Below are positions 1 through 12,562 of a DNA stretch of 54,112 bases, in pieces. The position numbers and the translations under genes are program-made. This DNA is from Reclinomonas americana ATCC 50394 (taxonomy: Eukaryota; Jakobida; Jakobea; Jakobida). Positions within the stretch are counted from its first letter, which is position 1. Each line of letters begins with the position of its first letter. The DNA is taken from contig PS015076.1 in the NCBI GenBank assembly GCA_048213135.1, forward strand, positions 1 through 54,112, read 5' to 3'. The notes under the pieces were generated by a model that was given only the letters and a program-made list of their open reading frames with translations, was not told the DNA's origin and searched no databases.

Positions 1-3000
1 TTACCGGTCGGGCCCGACACAATGACGGGTGCGGTCACCGCGCCGCCAAACTTGAATCGCAGCTTTAGCGCCCTGCAACCACGAAGAAGCATGGTCACAC
101 TCACGGAACAGGAAACAAAACAAGAGCCCTCTCAAAACAGACGCACGTGGTTGGAGGCGGTGGCACCGCCAGCGGCCCTTGCGCCGGAGGCGATGCCAGA
201 GTGGCGGGAGATGCTCGCGCCTGTGGCGGAGTCGTCAGCATCGGCGCCGACGGCGTTCGCGGCATGGGAGGTGGGGGTGCGGCCACACGTTGAGAGACGT
301 CGTCGTCCACCTTCATTGCAGTGGCCGACGGTGTTGGCGGGGCGGCTGGAGCAGGTACGGCCGGTCCCTGGTGATCCAAGAGAAGAAAAAGCATGAGGCA
401 ACAAAAGGTTGCACGTCTCTCTGTTGCTAACTGCGCTCCCTTTCTTCTTTCTCCCTCCTTATCTTTGCCTGCGCACGCACCTGCAAGCGCAGCTTGACGA
501 TCGATCCAGTGGACCCAGGTCCGCGATTGGGATTGGGCGGAATGCGCAGCGACAACGTAATGGGCGGTGGCGTGATCAGCAAGCCACCTCCAGCCGATGG
601 TGGTGGGGCCGGCAGAATGTCGTCGTCGTCCAGCAATTCTTCTTCCTGCTCCGACTCGTATTTCCCCGATTCCGATTCCTCATCGTCGTCCTCATCCTCG
701 TCTTCCTCCCCCATGACCTGCTCGTAGCCCCTGATCACTGGCGGCGCGGTCCTCACCGGCGGTGGTGGTGCGGGCCTCACTGGAATGGCGTCGATGCCGG
801 TGCAGTCGGCGGCCTCGCCCGGGAAGAACGTGTCGACCGTCTCCTCAAACAACCGCTATTGTTGTTGTTGGTTGTTATCTCACGTGAGCAACACTCCCGC
901 ACTGCTCACCGCCGCCCCACCTCGACGCACTCACCTTCAACGCCACGGCGTCGCGCCACACCATCGAGTCTGGCCGATTGTACGTCTTGGCATTCAACAC
1001 CATGCGATCCATTTCGGCTCGCATTTGTGGCAGCGTGTGAATCACGCCGTTCTTTATTCTCCTGCAGCAAACAGCGACAATAACAGGATGAACAATCGCC
1101 GACACGTCACCGACCGGGAAAAAAGGGGGGAAAACGCAACTGTCGAATGTCCTTGAGACAGGTCGGCACCTGGATGATCTTGTAGTAGTCGGGGTACTGT
1201 CGTCGCGAGGGCAGATCGAAAAAGATGCCGGCCCGCGAGTGTCCGTCTTCGGGGTCCTTGGCGGCGCGAACCACCTGCCAGAGACAAAGCAAGCACCGCG
1301 TCACACAGATCATTCGTGAAGGGAAGAAGCAAGAACGACAAAATAACCTTCCAGATGCGCATCATCTTCTCGGCAATCGGCAGCTGCAAGTCACGCGCCT
1401 TCTTTTCGTCCATGCGCTTGGCGCGCACATCAATCTTGCGCCGTTTTCTCGGCACAAAATCACCCTGCGTCGCACGACAGGTCAGTAAGCGCACTCACTG
1501 ACACTCTGCAAACGCGCCCTGGTGACGCAACTCGTTCCCAGCGCTCGCGCCTCTCATTGACCAACGACTGCCACTTGGGAACTGCGCCGATTCATGCGTG
1601 AGCTTCGCACCCACACACCCTCACCTTCACCACCAGCACCAACACGCAACTCGTTCGTGAGCCGACAGCGGGAATGTAGCGCAGTCCAAGAGGCAGATTG
1701 CCGACTTGCCGCCGCAATACTCCATCGGGACCAACGTAGGTCGGCACTCCATCCGCCGACATGATGGGTCCGGCGGCGGCGGCGGCATCGCGTGCCCAGT
1801 CGGCCATCTCTGCCTCCCTCGCATCCTCGCCCTCCTCGTCGGATTCGTGAATCTCATACGAAGCGTCGACATCCTCCTCCTCCTCCTCATCCTCCTCGTC
1901 TTCGTCGTAGTCGTCATCGTACCCACGCCGTCCGCCACGCATCGAAGTGTACGACCGCGCACCCAGTGTCGACGGCGTGGCGACGGCCGCCGAGGCACCC
2001 TCAACTTCGCCGGCCGCAGCCAGGCGCGCTTGTCGGCGCGCTCTCCGACGCGCCAGGTACTCCTGCGGGTCATCGCCGCGATCCACAATCGTCAGCCACT
2101 GCTCCTCCGTCAGGTCGTCGCTCAGCGTCATTGACGAGTCGCGCTTGCGAAGTCCGCGGCCAAACGTCGCCTCCACGACTCCTGTGCAATGCGAAGAGGA
2201 TCAGAACAGTCAATAACTATGTAAACGCGCCCGGTGAACACTTCCGCACCTTGCGTGAACTCCGCCGCTTGCTCCGTGGTCAGCAGCCAGTCTGGCAACT
2301 CCCGATCGTCCATCAATCGACTGCACAGCAGTAGGGGTGAGGGCGGGTTACAATAAGAAGGAGGCGACAAACAAACCTGGGCTTGCGCGTCACCATGCTC
2401 TCCTGCACGACACAGAAAAAAGAAACACATGAGTGTGTGAATCGACGACCCTTCACATTCTACTTGCGCACCTCACGTAGTCGCGCAGCGTCCATTTCTT
2501 CAAACACCGTCAGCTCTTCGTCGCTGCGTGCAATCAGCCTGCAAGAACAAATGCCCATCAGTGTCTCATTTTCCGTTTGTACAAGCATCAGACAACGACG
2601 CAACGAGTTCAGTTCGTCGTCGCCGGCCAGGTGCGACGTCTTGCTGCGCAAGTGGCTGGCCAGCTTCAGCGCCTGCATCTTGTCGCGCAGCTTGGCATCG
2701 TTCTCCTCGGCTGCGTGCGACACTGCGCCGTCGAGCTTGTCGAATCCACCCATTTGAATGGCGGTGGCCTCATTGTCGAGCTTGGTGTACGCCGTATCCA
2801 AAATGTACTCCTCCATCACCGACTCGGTGACCAGGCGCAGCACCAGCACCGCCTTCTTCTGGCCGATGCGATGGACACGCGCCTCGGCTTGTCGATCCAG
2901 TTGTGGATTCCTGTCGCACACAACCACATGAGGCGGCGATGCAACAACAATAATAGCAAAACAACACTTGATCGTTCCGCACCATTCCGAATCAAAGAGA

Positions 3001-6000
3001 ATGACCGTGTCGGCCGTCTGCAGATTGATGCCAATGCCACCGGCCTTGGTGGAGAGCATGAAAATAAAGTGGCGCGAGTTGGGATCGTTCCACGTGTCGA
3101 CCAGATTGCCACGAGCGACGGTGCTTGTGGAACCGTCCAGGCGCAGGTACAGATACCGTCGCAAGTCAAAGTACTTTTCCAACACGTCCATCAGCTTGGT
3201 CATGGTGCAAAAGATGAGCACCTGTGTTCGAAAGGGATGAGTGTGCAGGGCTTGGCTCTCTCTTGCTTGCTTGCTCCTCTCCCATTCTCTCAAGACAATG
3301 GACGAAACTCGATGATCCGTGGCCTGCAACTTGGGCAGAATGCGGTCGAGCAGCTCGAACTTGCCCGACGAGCGCACAATGTTCTCGTCGAGCGTGTAAC
3401 TCGCGCGGTATTGACTGCCGAGCGAATATAATAATCATCAGCGTGTGTCAAACAAAGGAGCGCTGAGCGAGGGGGGCAATGTGATCGAAACTTGGCCAGC
3501 AGGTATGGATGATTGCAGACTTTGCGGAGCTGCACGTGAGTGTTGCTGAAGTTGACCTCCTTGATCTCGATAATGCTGCGTGGCAGCATGCAGTGAGTGG
3601 GCGGGATCACATGAAGGAAGGGGGCGTGTGTGACACGACGTACCTTCCATCCACGTCGCGATAGACAATTGGCACTTTCTTGCCGGCGATGTGCTGGTAC
3701 ATGATCTGCACGGATAGACAAAGTGAGCGAGACAAAGCAAATGCCTTGTTGTCAGTTGTGCGAGAATGACTGCAACAGCAAGGCGGAACAACACCACACA
3801 TAAGTGACGAGAGATACGCACCCTCTGCATGGCCGACAACTGGCACCGCAACACGCGCTCCGTCTTCTCCGGCAACTGGCCCTCGACATCCTTCTTGACG
3901 CGCCTCAGCAAAAATGGTCGCAACACCTGCAGACGAGCGCATGAGAATGCATCCACCGTCTTGCGCTCATTCCTCTCTCCCTTCTCCCTGCCGCCCACGC
4001 AACTTGATGAAGACGCCTGATGACCAGCAGCTTTTCGTCCTCCGAGATCTCAGCCACACCCTTTTTCGCAAACGGTGCACTGAACCACTCCTCGAATGTT
4101 TCGCTCGAGTTGAAGAGGTGCGGCAGCAAAAAGTTGAGCAGCGACCAGATTTCGGCGATGCGGTTCTGCACATTCGTCAGCAGCAAGCGAGACCCACATT
4201 TAAAACGCAGGACAAGACTCACGTGAAACGGCGTGCCGGTGAGCAGCAAGCGATGGCGGGAGACGACCTCCTTGGAGAGAATGGTGTGTAGACGGCACTG
4301 GTCGTTCTTCAGGCGGTGACCCTCGTCGAGAATGGTGTACAGCCACTGGAACTTGCGCAACCGCGACTTGTCCTTCATGACTAGCGTGTCGGTGGTGACC
4401 AGCACGTTGAACTTGCCGTCGCGGAACACCTCCGAGTTCACAATCGTGTTGCGCGCATCCTTGTTGCCGGCGTACATGATCTTGATAACGTCGGGCGCCC
4501 ACTTGTCGAACTCATCCTCCCAGTTTTGCAGGGTTCTGTCGGTGGGTGTGAGCGCGGAATGAGATACCAGACAAAGAGAGAAAGAGAGGAGGTGAACGAC
4601 GCAACGTGTTGGGCACAATGATCAAGTACGGTCCGTTGAGGCCCTTGTGCTCCATCAAGTAGGCGATGAGAGAAATGGTCTGGATGGTCTTTCCGAGACC
4701 CATCTCGTCGGCCAGGATGCCATTCAGGTTGTTGTTGTACAGCGACACGAGCCACTGCAGGCCCTCCAGCTGGTACTTTTTCAACTCACCACCACGCAGC
4801 ATTGTCGGCTGCTCCACAATCAACTCTTCGTGCTTGTGGATTACGCGATAATACTGTGTGCGCACGCGGTGGTGAGGCAGCGCTCCCAGCACATTGTTTC
4901 AGAGAGAGACACACACACACCTCCTTTGTGTGAGCCGTGCGCGCCTCGGCAGCCGCTGACTCGTCGGCCGGGGTCTCCTCTTCGGCAGCGGCTCCGGCAC
5001 CTGCCGCTGCTGCTGCCGCCTCGGCGGCATCCTGATGATGCATCAGCACCGGATCGGCGCTGCTGGCCGACAACTCGCGCGCAATCTCATTGATCGAGTG
5101 CCCGCGCAGTTCCGCCAGCTCCTTCTCCACCAGCGCGATCTCGTCGGCGGCCGCCGGTGCGGTGGTGTCCACGGCGGCGGCTGTGCGCAGCGAGGGCATG
5201 AGAGGAAATTGAGAAGGATCCTCGTCTCACAGCCACGACAAACCGTCCGACACCACAGCTTCGAGGTCGCGCTGCTGCTGCACGGCGGTGCCGATGCGCT
5301 TCATAAAGTCGTCGGTCATCTTCAGCAGCGACACCAGGCGACTCTTTTTGGTGCCCTCGAGCATGGCCACGTACGCCTCCAGGTCGTCCTCACGCAGACG
5401 CTTCATGCGCTCGTTCTCCTGCCGCCGGTCGGCCGTCTCACGCTCACGCTCTCGTCGCAACGCCTCCTTTTTCACGGCGGCCATGACAATCTTTTGGCGC
5501 TTGCGCGTGTCCGTCCACGAGGCGGTCAAGTTCTCCCTGAATTCCATGGCTTTCTTCAGGAACAACATTTGTCGGCGGTACACGGCGTCCACGATGCGGC
5601 GGGTCTGCCAGGGAAAAAAGATGAGAAGGAGAAGGTGGGAGGAGCAAAGGGCGAGTAGTACCTCCTTCTCAACACCCTTGTCACTCAACCGCTGCGTCGC
5701 TTGCAGACGACCGTTCACCAGCAGAGCGAGAGCGCCTTGGCGTGTGCGATTGAACATGCTCAGGTCGCCGTTGGAGAAGTAGTCGGCCAGCAGCAGTCGC
5801 TCGTTGAGGGAGGTTCCGTTGCCGGAGTCTGTGAGGAGGGAAAAGGGATGGAGGGAGGGAAAGGGGAGGGAGTGAGGGAAAGGGGGAGGGGGAAAGGGGG
5901 AGAGGGAGAGAGAGGGAAAGGGGGAAAGGGGGAAAGGGGGAAAGGGGGAAAGGGGGAAAGGGGAGGGAGAGAGAGTTGTCGCTGGGAAAGATAAAGGAGG

Positions 6001-6414
6001 AGACAAGAACGAGAGCTTCTCCAGAACGCAACTCGAGAACAAATCCGACCGCGCAATGCACACATCGTGAATCCACCGCTCGGTCTCCTCATGTCGCAGC
6101 TCGACCTCTCGCACCACCTCCCTCTGCAGAGGTGCCACCTGCAAGCCGTGTGCGAGCAGCACCGTGCGACGACCACCAGCAGTGTCCACTGAGAGAGAGA
6201 GATGAGAGACAAGTCGAATTGGAATGCAAAGAGTGAGAGAGAGAGAGAGAGAGAGTGTGTGTGTGTGTGTGTGTATGTGTGTGAGTGTGTGTGTGCGTGT
6301 GTGCGTGTGTGAGTGTGAGTGAGTGTGTGTGTGTGAGTGAGTGTGTGTGTGTGAGTGAGTGTGCGTGTGAGTGAGTGTGAGTGAGTGTGAGTGAGTGTGA
6401 GTGAGTGAGTGTGT

Positions 6415-6455
<41 letters not shown>

Positions 6456-6976
6456 NNNNNNNNNNNNNNNNNNNNNNNNNNNNNNNNNNNNNNNNNNNNN
6501 NNNNNNNNNNNNNNNNNNNNNNNNNNNNNNNNNNNNNNNNNNNNNNNNNNNNNNNNNNNNNNNNNNNNNNNNNNNNNNNNNNNNNNNNNNNNNNNNNNNN
6601 NNNNNNNNNNNNNNNNNNNNNNNNNNNNNNNNNNNNNNNNNNNNNNNNNNNNNNNNNNNNNNNNNNNNNNNNNNNNNNNNNNNNNNNNNNNNNNNNNNNN
6701 NNNNNNNNNNNNNNNNNNNNNNNNNNNNNNNNNNNNNNNNNNNNNNNNNNNNNNNNNNNNNNNNNNNNNNNNNNNNNNNNNNNNNNNNNNNNTAAAAATG
6801 AGAAAGCGCAGGACGCCACTCACTTGTCTCTCCTTGTTTCGCATGCAGTAGGCACGCACGGGTACTGCAAAGCTCGAGGGTGCTTGCGTGGATTCCCAAG
6901 GCAAGCAGAGTGCAATCAGTTGCGATTTGCTTCGAATTCTCTCCTCGACGTCGACGTCAAGCTCCTCGTAGCACAT
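1..6976 (-). CDS. SNF2: SWI/SNF chromatin-remodelling ATPase, Brahma/Snf2 type (3' end outside window)
   Basis: Catalytic subunit of a nuclear SWI/SNF-type complex that slides or evicts nucleosomes using ATP. Reading down the minus strand, the exons give an HSA/post-HSA region (about 6190-5230, with a basic helix ending [18 protein letters not shown]), then the helicase N-lobe (motif I DEMGLGKT near 4700, motif II DEGH near 4320), the C-lobe ([12 protein letters not shown] near 3040, RVHRIGQ near 2870), a SnAC segment ([15 protein letters not shown] near 2500), the FGRG...LTEEQW block (2170-2060) and a bromodomain split over two exons (about 1300-1150 and 1090-940, with NAKTYN). This order is diagnostic for Brahma/BRG1 rather than ISWI or CHD. 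An acidic stretch (about 790-650) and a Pro/Ala-rich tail follow. Two more spliced exons (367 down to about 150, and 72 down to 1) stay open to the window edge. The first exon and start are uncertain: 6976 is the best upstream ATG, but its frame does not join cleanly to the exon at 6188. Confidence 0.93.
5833..5972. repeat. G-rich polypurine tract in SNF2 intron
   Basis: The plus strand is almost uninterrupted purine, with a short GGGGGAAA-type unit repeated in tandem. It sits in an intron of the remodeller gene, so the sense transcript is C/T-rich here. Runs of four to five G could support G-quadruplex or triplex DNA; that is inference. Confidence 0.8.
6232..6455. repeat. GA then GT/GAGT microsatellite abutting an assembly gap
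   Basis: A (GA)n block is followed by (GT)n interspersed with GAGT units, running straight into an N-run. It lies in the first large intron of the SNF2-type gene. Confidence 0.9.
6456..6792. other. Assembly gap (337 N)
   Basis: Run of N directly after the (GT)n tract in the remodeller's 5' intron. Part of the N-terminal coding region (for example QLQ-type sequence) could be missing here. Confidence 0.95.
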
Positions 6977-7387
6977 AGCGCTTGCTGTTTGTGTTGTGGC
7001 CTATAGGTGTGACTGCGCAGACACTTTTCGCTATAACCGCCGAGTCTGCATTAGCACCGGCGCGCTCTGTGAGTCCGGATCATCGCGAATTCGACTTCGA
7101 CGTTGACCATGCAACCAGCCTCACATCGCTTTGCTAATTCAAACAGCAGCACCCACGCACGTACACCATGCTTATTACCTCAACTGCGCTCCAGAAACGC
7201 TTGCAGAAGCGCCAGCTCCGAACGTCGACATTCGAAATTCTCTTCCCATTGCACCTCAATCGCCTCGGATTCAACAGTACAATGCCTATCACTATGCAAC
7301 TGTAGTTGTACCGATGTTGATTCGAGTTGCCAAACGCCGTTGCGTAAGGTTCTTTTATCGACTTGAAATTTCATCACTCAATCCGCC
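6977..7387. promoter_or_regulatory. Divergent intergenic region between SNF2 and MCCC1
   Basis: About 410 bp separates two genes read in opposite directions, so it must hold both promoters. It is less GC-rich than the flanking exons. I see no convincing TATA box or known motif. Confidence 0.35.
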
Positions 7388-7821
7388 ATGCTGCTCCTCG
7401 CGCGCGGGCGAATCGCCGCCTCTGCGTCGCTGATGCAGCTGCGTGCGTTCTCCGCCAAGGCTGCTGCTACAGGTGCGTGTGAGTGTGCGTGTGTTTTGTG
7501 CGCGGAAATGGCCACAGTGTTTGTGTTGAGAGAGAGAGAGTGTGCTCTGTGTGTCTCCTCTTGTGTGTATGAGAGAGAGATGGATGCATGTAGCGTGTGA
7601 GTGAGAGAGGCACTCTTGCGCTCACTGATGCACTTTCACGCAAGTGATTGCCTCCGCGTTTCTCCAAGTTTTGCACTCTGTCTCTCTCTCACACACACAT
7701 ACACACGCATACACACTCTCTCACACACATACATACTCTCACACTCACGCTTGCACACACTTGCGCACACTTTTGCACACTTTTGCACTCACTTTCTCTC
7801 TCTCACACGCACACACTCTCA

Positions 7822-7868
<47 letters not shown>

Positions 7869-10784
7869 CTACTCTACTACTCTCTACGTAGTACGTACAC
7901 CTACGTACGTACTACTACGTACGTACTACGTACGTACGTACGTTACGTNNNNNNNNNNNNNNNNNNNNGCGCGCCACTGAACATCGTCTCGACGTTGTCG
8001 GTGGTACGTACGGACGGACCGGACGTAGCGAACGTACGAAGACGACGTGCGAGATGGTGTGTAGGAGGGAGGAAGGAGGGAGGGAGGGAGGAGAGAGAGA
8101 GAGAGAGAGAGAGAGAGGGACACTCAGAGCTCTTCACCTCTTGTGCCTGTCTTCTGTCTTCTCTTTTCTCGCTCACTCTCTCACACACGTTCTCTCTCTC
8201 TCACATGCACTCTCTCTTTCTCTGCGTGCGCGTGTGTGTGCATGTGTGTGCCTGACTCCGCGAGTGTGTCCTTGTTGGAGAGAGACAGTGGTCAGGGAAT
8301 GTCGGAATCTTGTCGGGCAGTGGATGCACTGTGTTTTGCTGTGTGTTAGGCGACGCGGAATGTCTCCTGTTGATTCAGCAAACAACAGAAAGAAGAGACT
8401 TGTGTCTATGCAGGGACCTTGCCTGTCGATGCACCGTCAGTGTGCAGCTAGAAGACTTTCATGATGTCATGTGTTGGTGCACTGTGTCTGTTCATCACCT
8501 GTTGTGCCTTGCCAGTCAGTGTGCAGTTAGAAAGCCCATGAGACTTTCATGATGTTATGCGTGTCGGTGCACTGTGTCTGTTCATCACCTGTTGTGCCTT
8601 GCCAGTCAGTGTGCAGTTAGAAAGCCCATGAGACTTTCATTGTGGCATGCGTGTTGGTGCACTGTGTCTGTTCATCACCTGGTGTGCCTTGCCAGCCAGT
8701 GTGCAGTTAGAAAGCCCATGAGACTTTCATGATGTCATGCGTGTCGGTGCGCTGTGTGTCTGTTCATCACCTGGTGTGCCGTGTCAGTCAATGCACTGTG
8801 CCTGTTAAGACGTGTCTCGCCTGATAGTGCCTCTCTGTGTCTGGCAAGAAGAATGAGAAGACTACTTTGTCGTGTCTTGCCTGTCTATCCCTCTTCACTG
8901 TTCTCCTGCACAACAGAGAGTTGGAAGAAAGTCGTGCTTTCTTTTGCCAAGAGAAGTCGTCTGTTGAGAGAGAAGTCCTCTTGTCGAGCCTCTCATCTTC
9001 CCCCTATTCCACCCTTTTCCTTCTTTCACCCAGGCCGACGAAGCATACCTCATTGGACCGCCGGCTGCACGCGAGTCGTACCTCGTGGGCGAGCGAATCA
9101 TTCAGCTGGCCAAGAGTGTCGGCGCGCAGGCCATCCACCCGGGCTACGGCTTCCTCAGTGAGAATGCCGAGTTCTCGGAGATGTGCGACAAGAACGGCGT
9201 CATTTTCATGGGCCCTCCGCCCTCTGCCATTCGTGCCATGGGCTCCAAGAGGCAAGTGTCTATCCGGTGACTTGTGTTGATGGTGTTGTTGTTGACGACG
9301 AGGCCGCGCAGTGAGTCGAAGCGCATCATGGAGGCCGCCAATGTGGCCTGCGTGCCGGGCTACCATGGCGACGATCAGTCACTGGAGACACTGTTGCGTG
9401 AGGCCGACCGCATCCGCTACCCAGTAATGATCAAGGCCGTGTCGGGTGGTGGCGGCAAGGGCATGCGCATTGTGGAGAAGAAGGAGGTGGGGGGTCACAT
9501 GCACCATCATTGTGCGTGGAAGAATGCTGAAACATCAGTGCTGCAGGACTTTGTGGAGATGCTGGCCAGCGCGAAACGCGAGGCCATGGCTTCGTTCAAG
9601 GACGATCGTGTCCTCGTCGAAAAGTACATTCAGCGACCACGCCATGTCGAGTTCCAAGTGTTTGCCGACATGCATGGAAACGCCGTGTACTTGTTCGAGC
9701 GCGATTGCAGTGTGCAGCGGAGGCATCAGAAGATTCTCGAGGAGGCGCCAGCGGTGAGTGGCTCGTGGGAAAGCAGGAGTGCAAGAGAAGTGTCGTCCCC
9801 TCTCCTGCGAATCTGCCCTTGGCTCTCCCCTGCAAAACATGCACTCGCTCCTCCATCAATCAATCTACGTTCCTTCTCGATCTGTCGTGTTGCATTTCAC
9901 GTTCTGAGTCAGAGACCACTGTCCTTCTCCCTTCTCCTCTCCTTCCCTTCCTTCCTCCCATCATCTCTCCCTCGGTCTCTCGCACTCCTTTCTCTCTCCC
10001 ATCCCATTCCCTTCCCTTCCTTCTCCCTTATTCTTTCTTTTTTTCACTGCTCTCTGTCTCTCTTCCCCGCTTATCTCCAAATTTCTTATCGTGCTGTCGT
10101 TCTCCCTCCTTCACTCCACGGATCTCTCTGTCCCTCCCTTCCCCATAGTCTCCTTCCCCTCACCCCCCCCCCTTTTTTTCCCGCATGTTCTCACAGCCTG
10201 GACTCTCGGAGGAACTGCGCAAGCAAATGGGCGAAGCCGCGGTGGCTGCGGCTCGCGCTGTCGGCTACGTGGGCGCCGGTGCGTGTCCCACCGCCCCTTT
10301 CTCACTCTCCGACTTACTCTCACCCGCCCTTTTCCTGGGCACAGGCACTGTGGAGTTCATTTTCGACGTCACCGAGGGCACCTTCTACTTTATGGAGATG
10401 AACACGCGTCTGCAAGTAGAACACCCGGTCACTGAGGCCATCACTGGCGAGGATTTGGTGCGGTGGCAGGTGCTGGTGGCGCGCGGCGAGACGCTGCCAA
10501 AGGCGCAGCACGAGCTGAAGCGAATTGGACACGCCATTGAGGCTCGCATCTACTCGGAGAATCCCGACAAGTTGCGTAGCTGGAGGCATTGACGGACTGA
10601 GTGTGTGGCACAATCGCTTTTGTTGCTCCTCTGTCTCACGCACAGTGCGTGTATCTGTGTGTATCACTCTCGCTCTCTCAGAACATGATTTGTGTTTTTC
10701 TTTCTGGATTTCTCTGCTTTCGTCTCTTCCTCTCTGTTTACCAGTGCGCCCTCTTATTCTGACCTTCTCTCTCTCTCTTTCTCT

Positions 10785-10833
<49 letters not shown>

Positions 10834-11055
10834 ACTCTCTCTCTCAGTGTGTTTGTGCTTTCCTCTTTTCTCAATGCATGTGTTAGTCATCTGTTTATCT
10901 TTGTGCCCCCCCTCTCTCTCTGTCTTCTCTCTCTTTGTGTGTGTGTGAATGTGAATGTGTGTGTGTGTCAGTCAGTCTGTCTCTATTTGTTTGCCTGTCT
11001 CCTACTGCCTCTTATTTTCCGACCTGACTTTTCGTGTTTCATCCCCTCTCTCTCT

Positions 11056-11092
<37 letters not shown>

Positions 11093-11112
11093 NNNNNNNN
11101 NNNNNNNNNNNN

Positions 11113-11185
<73 letters not shown>

Positions 11186-12510
11186 GGGAGAGAGGGAGAG
11201 AGGGAGAGAAGGGATAAAAGAGGGCAAGGGAGAGAGAGAGAAGGGGAGTGAGAGGAGAAAAGAGAAACAGACGCACACTCGCTCACACGGGCACTCGCAA
11301 AGGAGAGAGACACACGCACACACGCGCGCGCTCACTCGTGCACTTACGCAGAGACAGACCGAGAAAGATTATATACACCTGAAGAGTGAAAGAGTGGGAG
11401 AGACGCACACGAGCTCACTCGCGCACCCACTAACTCTTGCACACACGCGCACACTCACACAGAGAGACAGACAGACAGACAAATACACAGGGAGAGAGAG
11501 AGACACACACAAATGCAAGTGTACACATTTGTGAGCGCGCGTAAAATATCTCTTATACACACGCGCACACTCAGAGAGAGAGAGAGAGAGAGAGAGAAAG
11601 AAAGAGGGACATGAATACGTGGCCACTCATGCACTGACTCACTCTTGCACACAGACACACACACACGCGCACTCCCTCGCCCATACACGCACCTTTCAGC
11701 GCAGCAGCATCGACAGAGAGCTGCACAGCGGCCATCAGCGCCGCAGCCTCCGTCGGCACCTTGGTCAGCGGTGCAAACAGCGCGTCGCGGTTCTCCTGCA
11801 ACACCAATGTTAGTCTCATCTCTGACGCGCGCACCCACATCAATATAGACCTTGATAAAGTTGGTGTCGACTGCACCACTGCAGTACGCCGGGTGGCGGG
11901 CACAGGCCTTGAGGAACTCAATGTTGGTCGGCAGCCCAAACACCTGCACGCACACCGAGTGAGTGAGCACGCACACCGAAAAACAACAACAAAAAGAAGT
12001 GCGACGCACATGGAACTGGTTCAGGGCGCGGCTCAACGCGCGCAACGCCTCCTCGCGGTTCGGCGCATTCACCACCATCTTGGCAATCATCGGATCGTAG
12101 TAGATGCTGACCTCGTCGTTCTCACGCACGCCCGAGTCGATGCGCACGGCAGTCGCCGCGGCGGGAACAACAAACGACACGTGGTTCGGCGTCGACATGT
12201 GAAGCAGCTTGCCCGTGCCCGGGAGGAAGTTGCTGGGTGCGCATGCAAGGTGAGACAGGGAGGGGAGGGAGGGGGAAGAGAGGGGGAAGGGAATAGGGAG
12301 GGGAAGGAATAGAATGACAGAGAGAGAGAGAGAGAGAGAGAGGAGGAGAGAGAGAGGAGGAGACGAAACGAAACGAAAGTACGNNNNNNNNNNNNNNNNN
12401 NNNNNNNNNNNNNNNNNNNNNNNNNNNNNNNNNNNNNNNNNNNNNNNNNNNNNNNNNNNNNTCTCTCTCCTCTCTCTTCTTCCTTCCTCTCCTCCTCCTC
12501 CTCCTCCTCC

Positions 12511-12562
<52 letters not shown>

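Noticed and set aside
6193-11620. Idea that CT/GA microsatellites always have pyrimidine on the sense strand of the host gene.
   Set aside because: It holds for the SNF2 and MCCC1 introns but fails in MVK intron 1 and eIF2-gamma, so it is not a general rule here.
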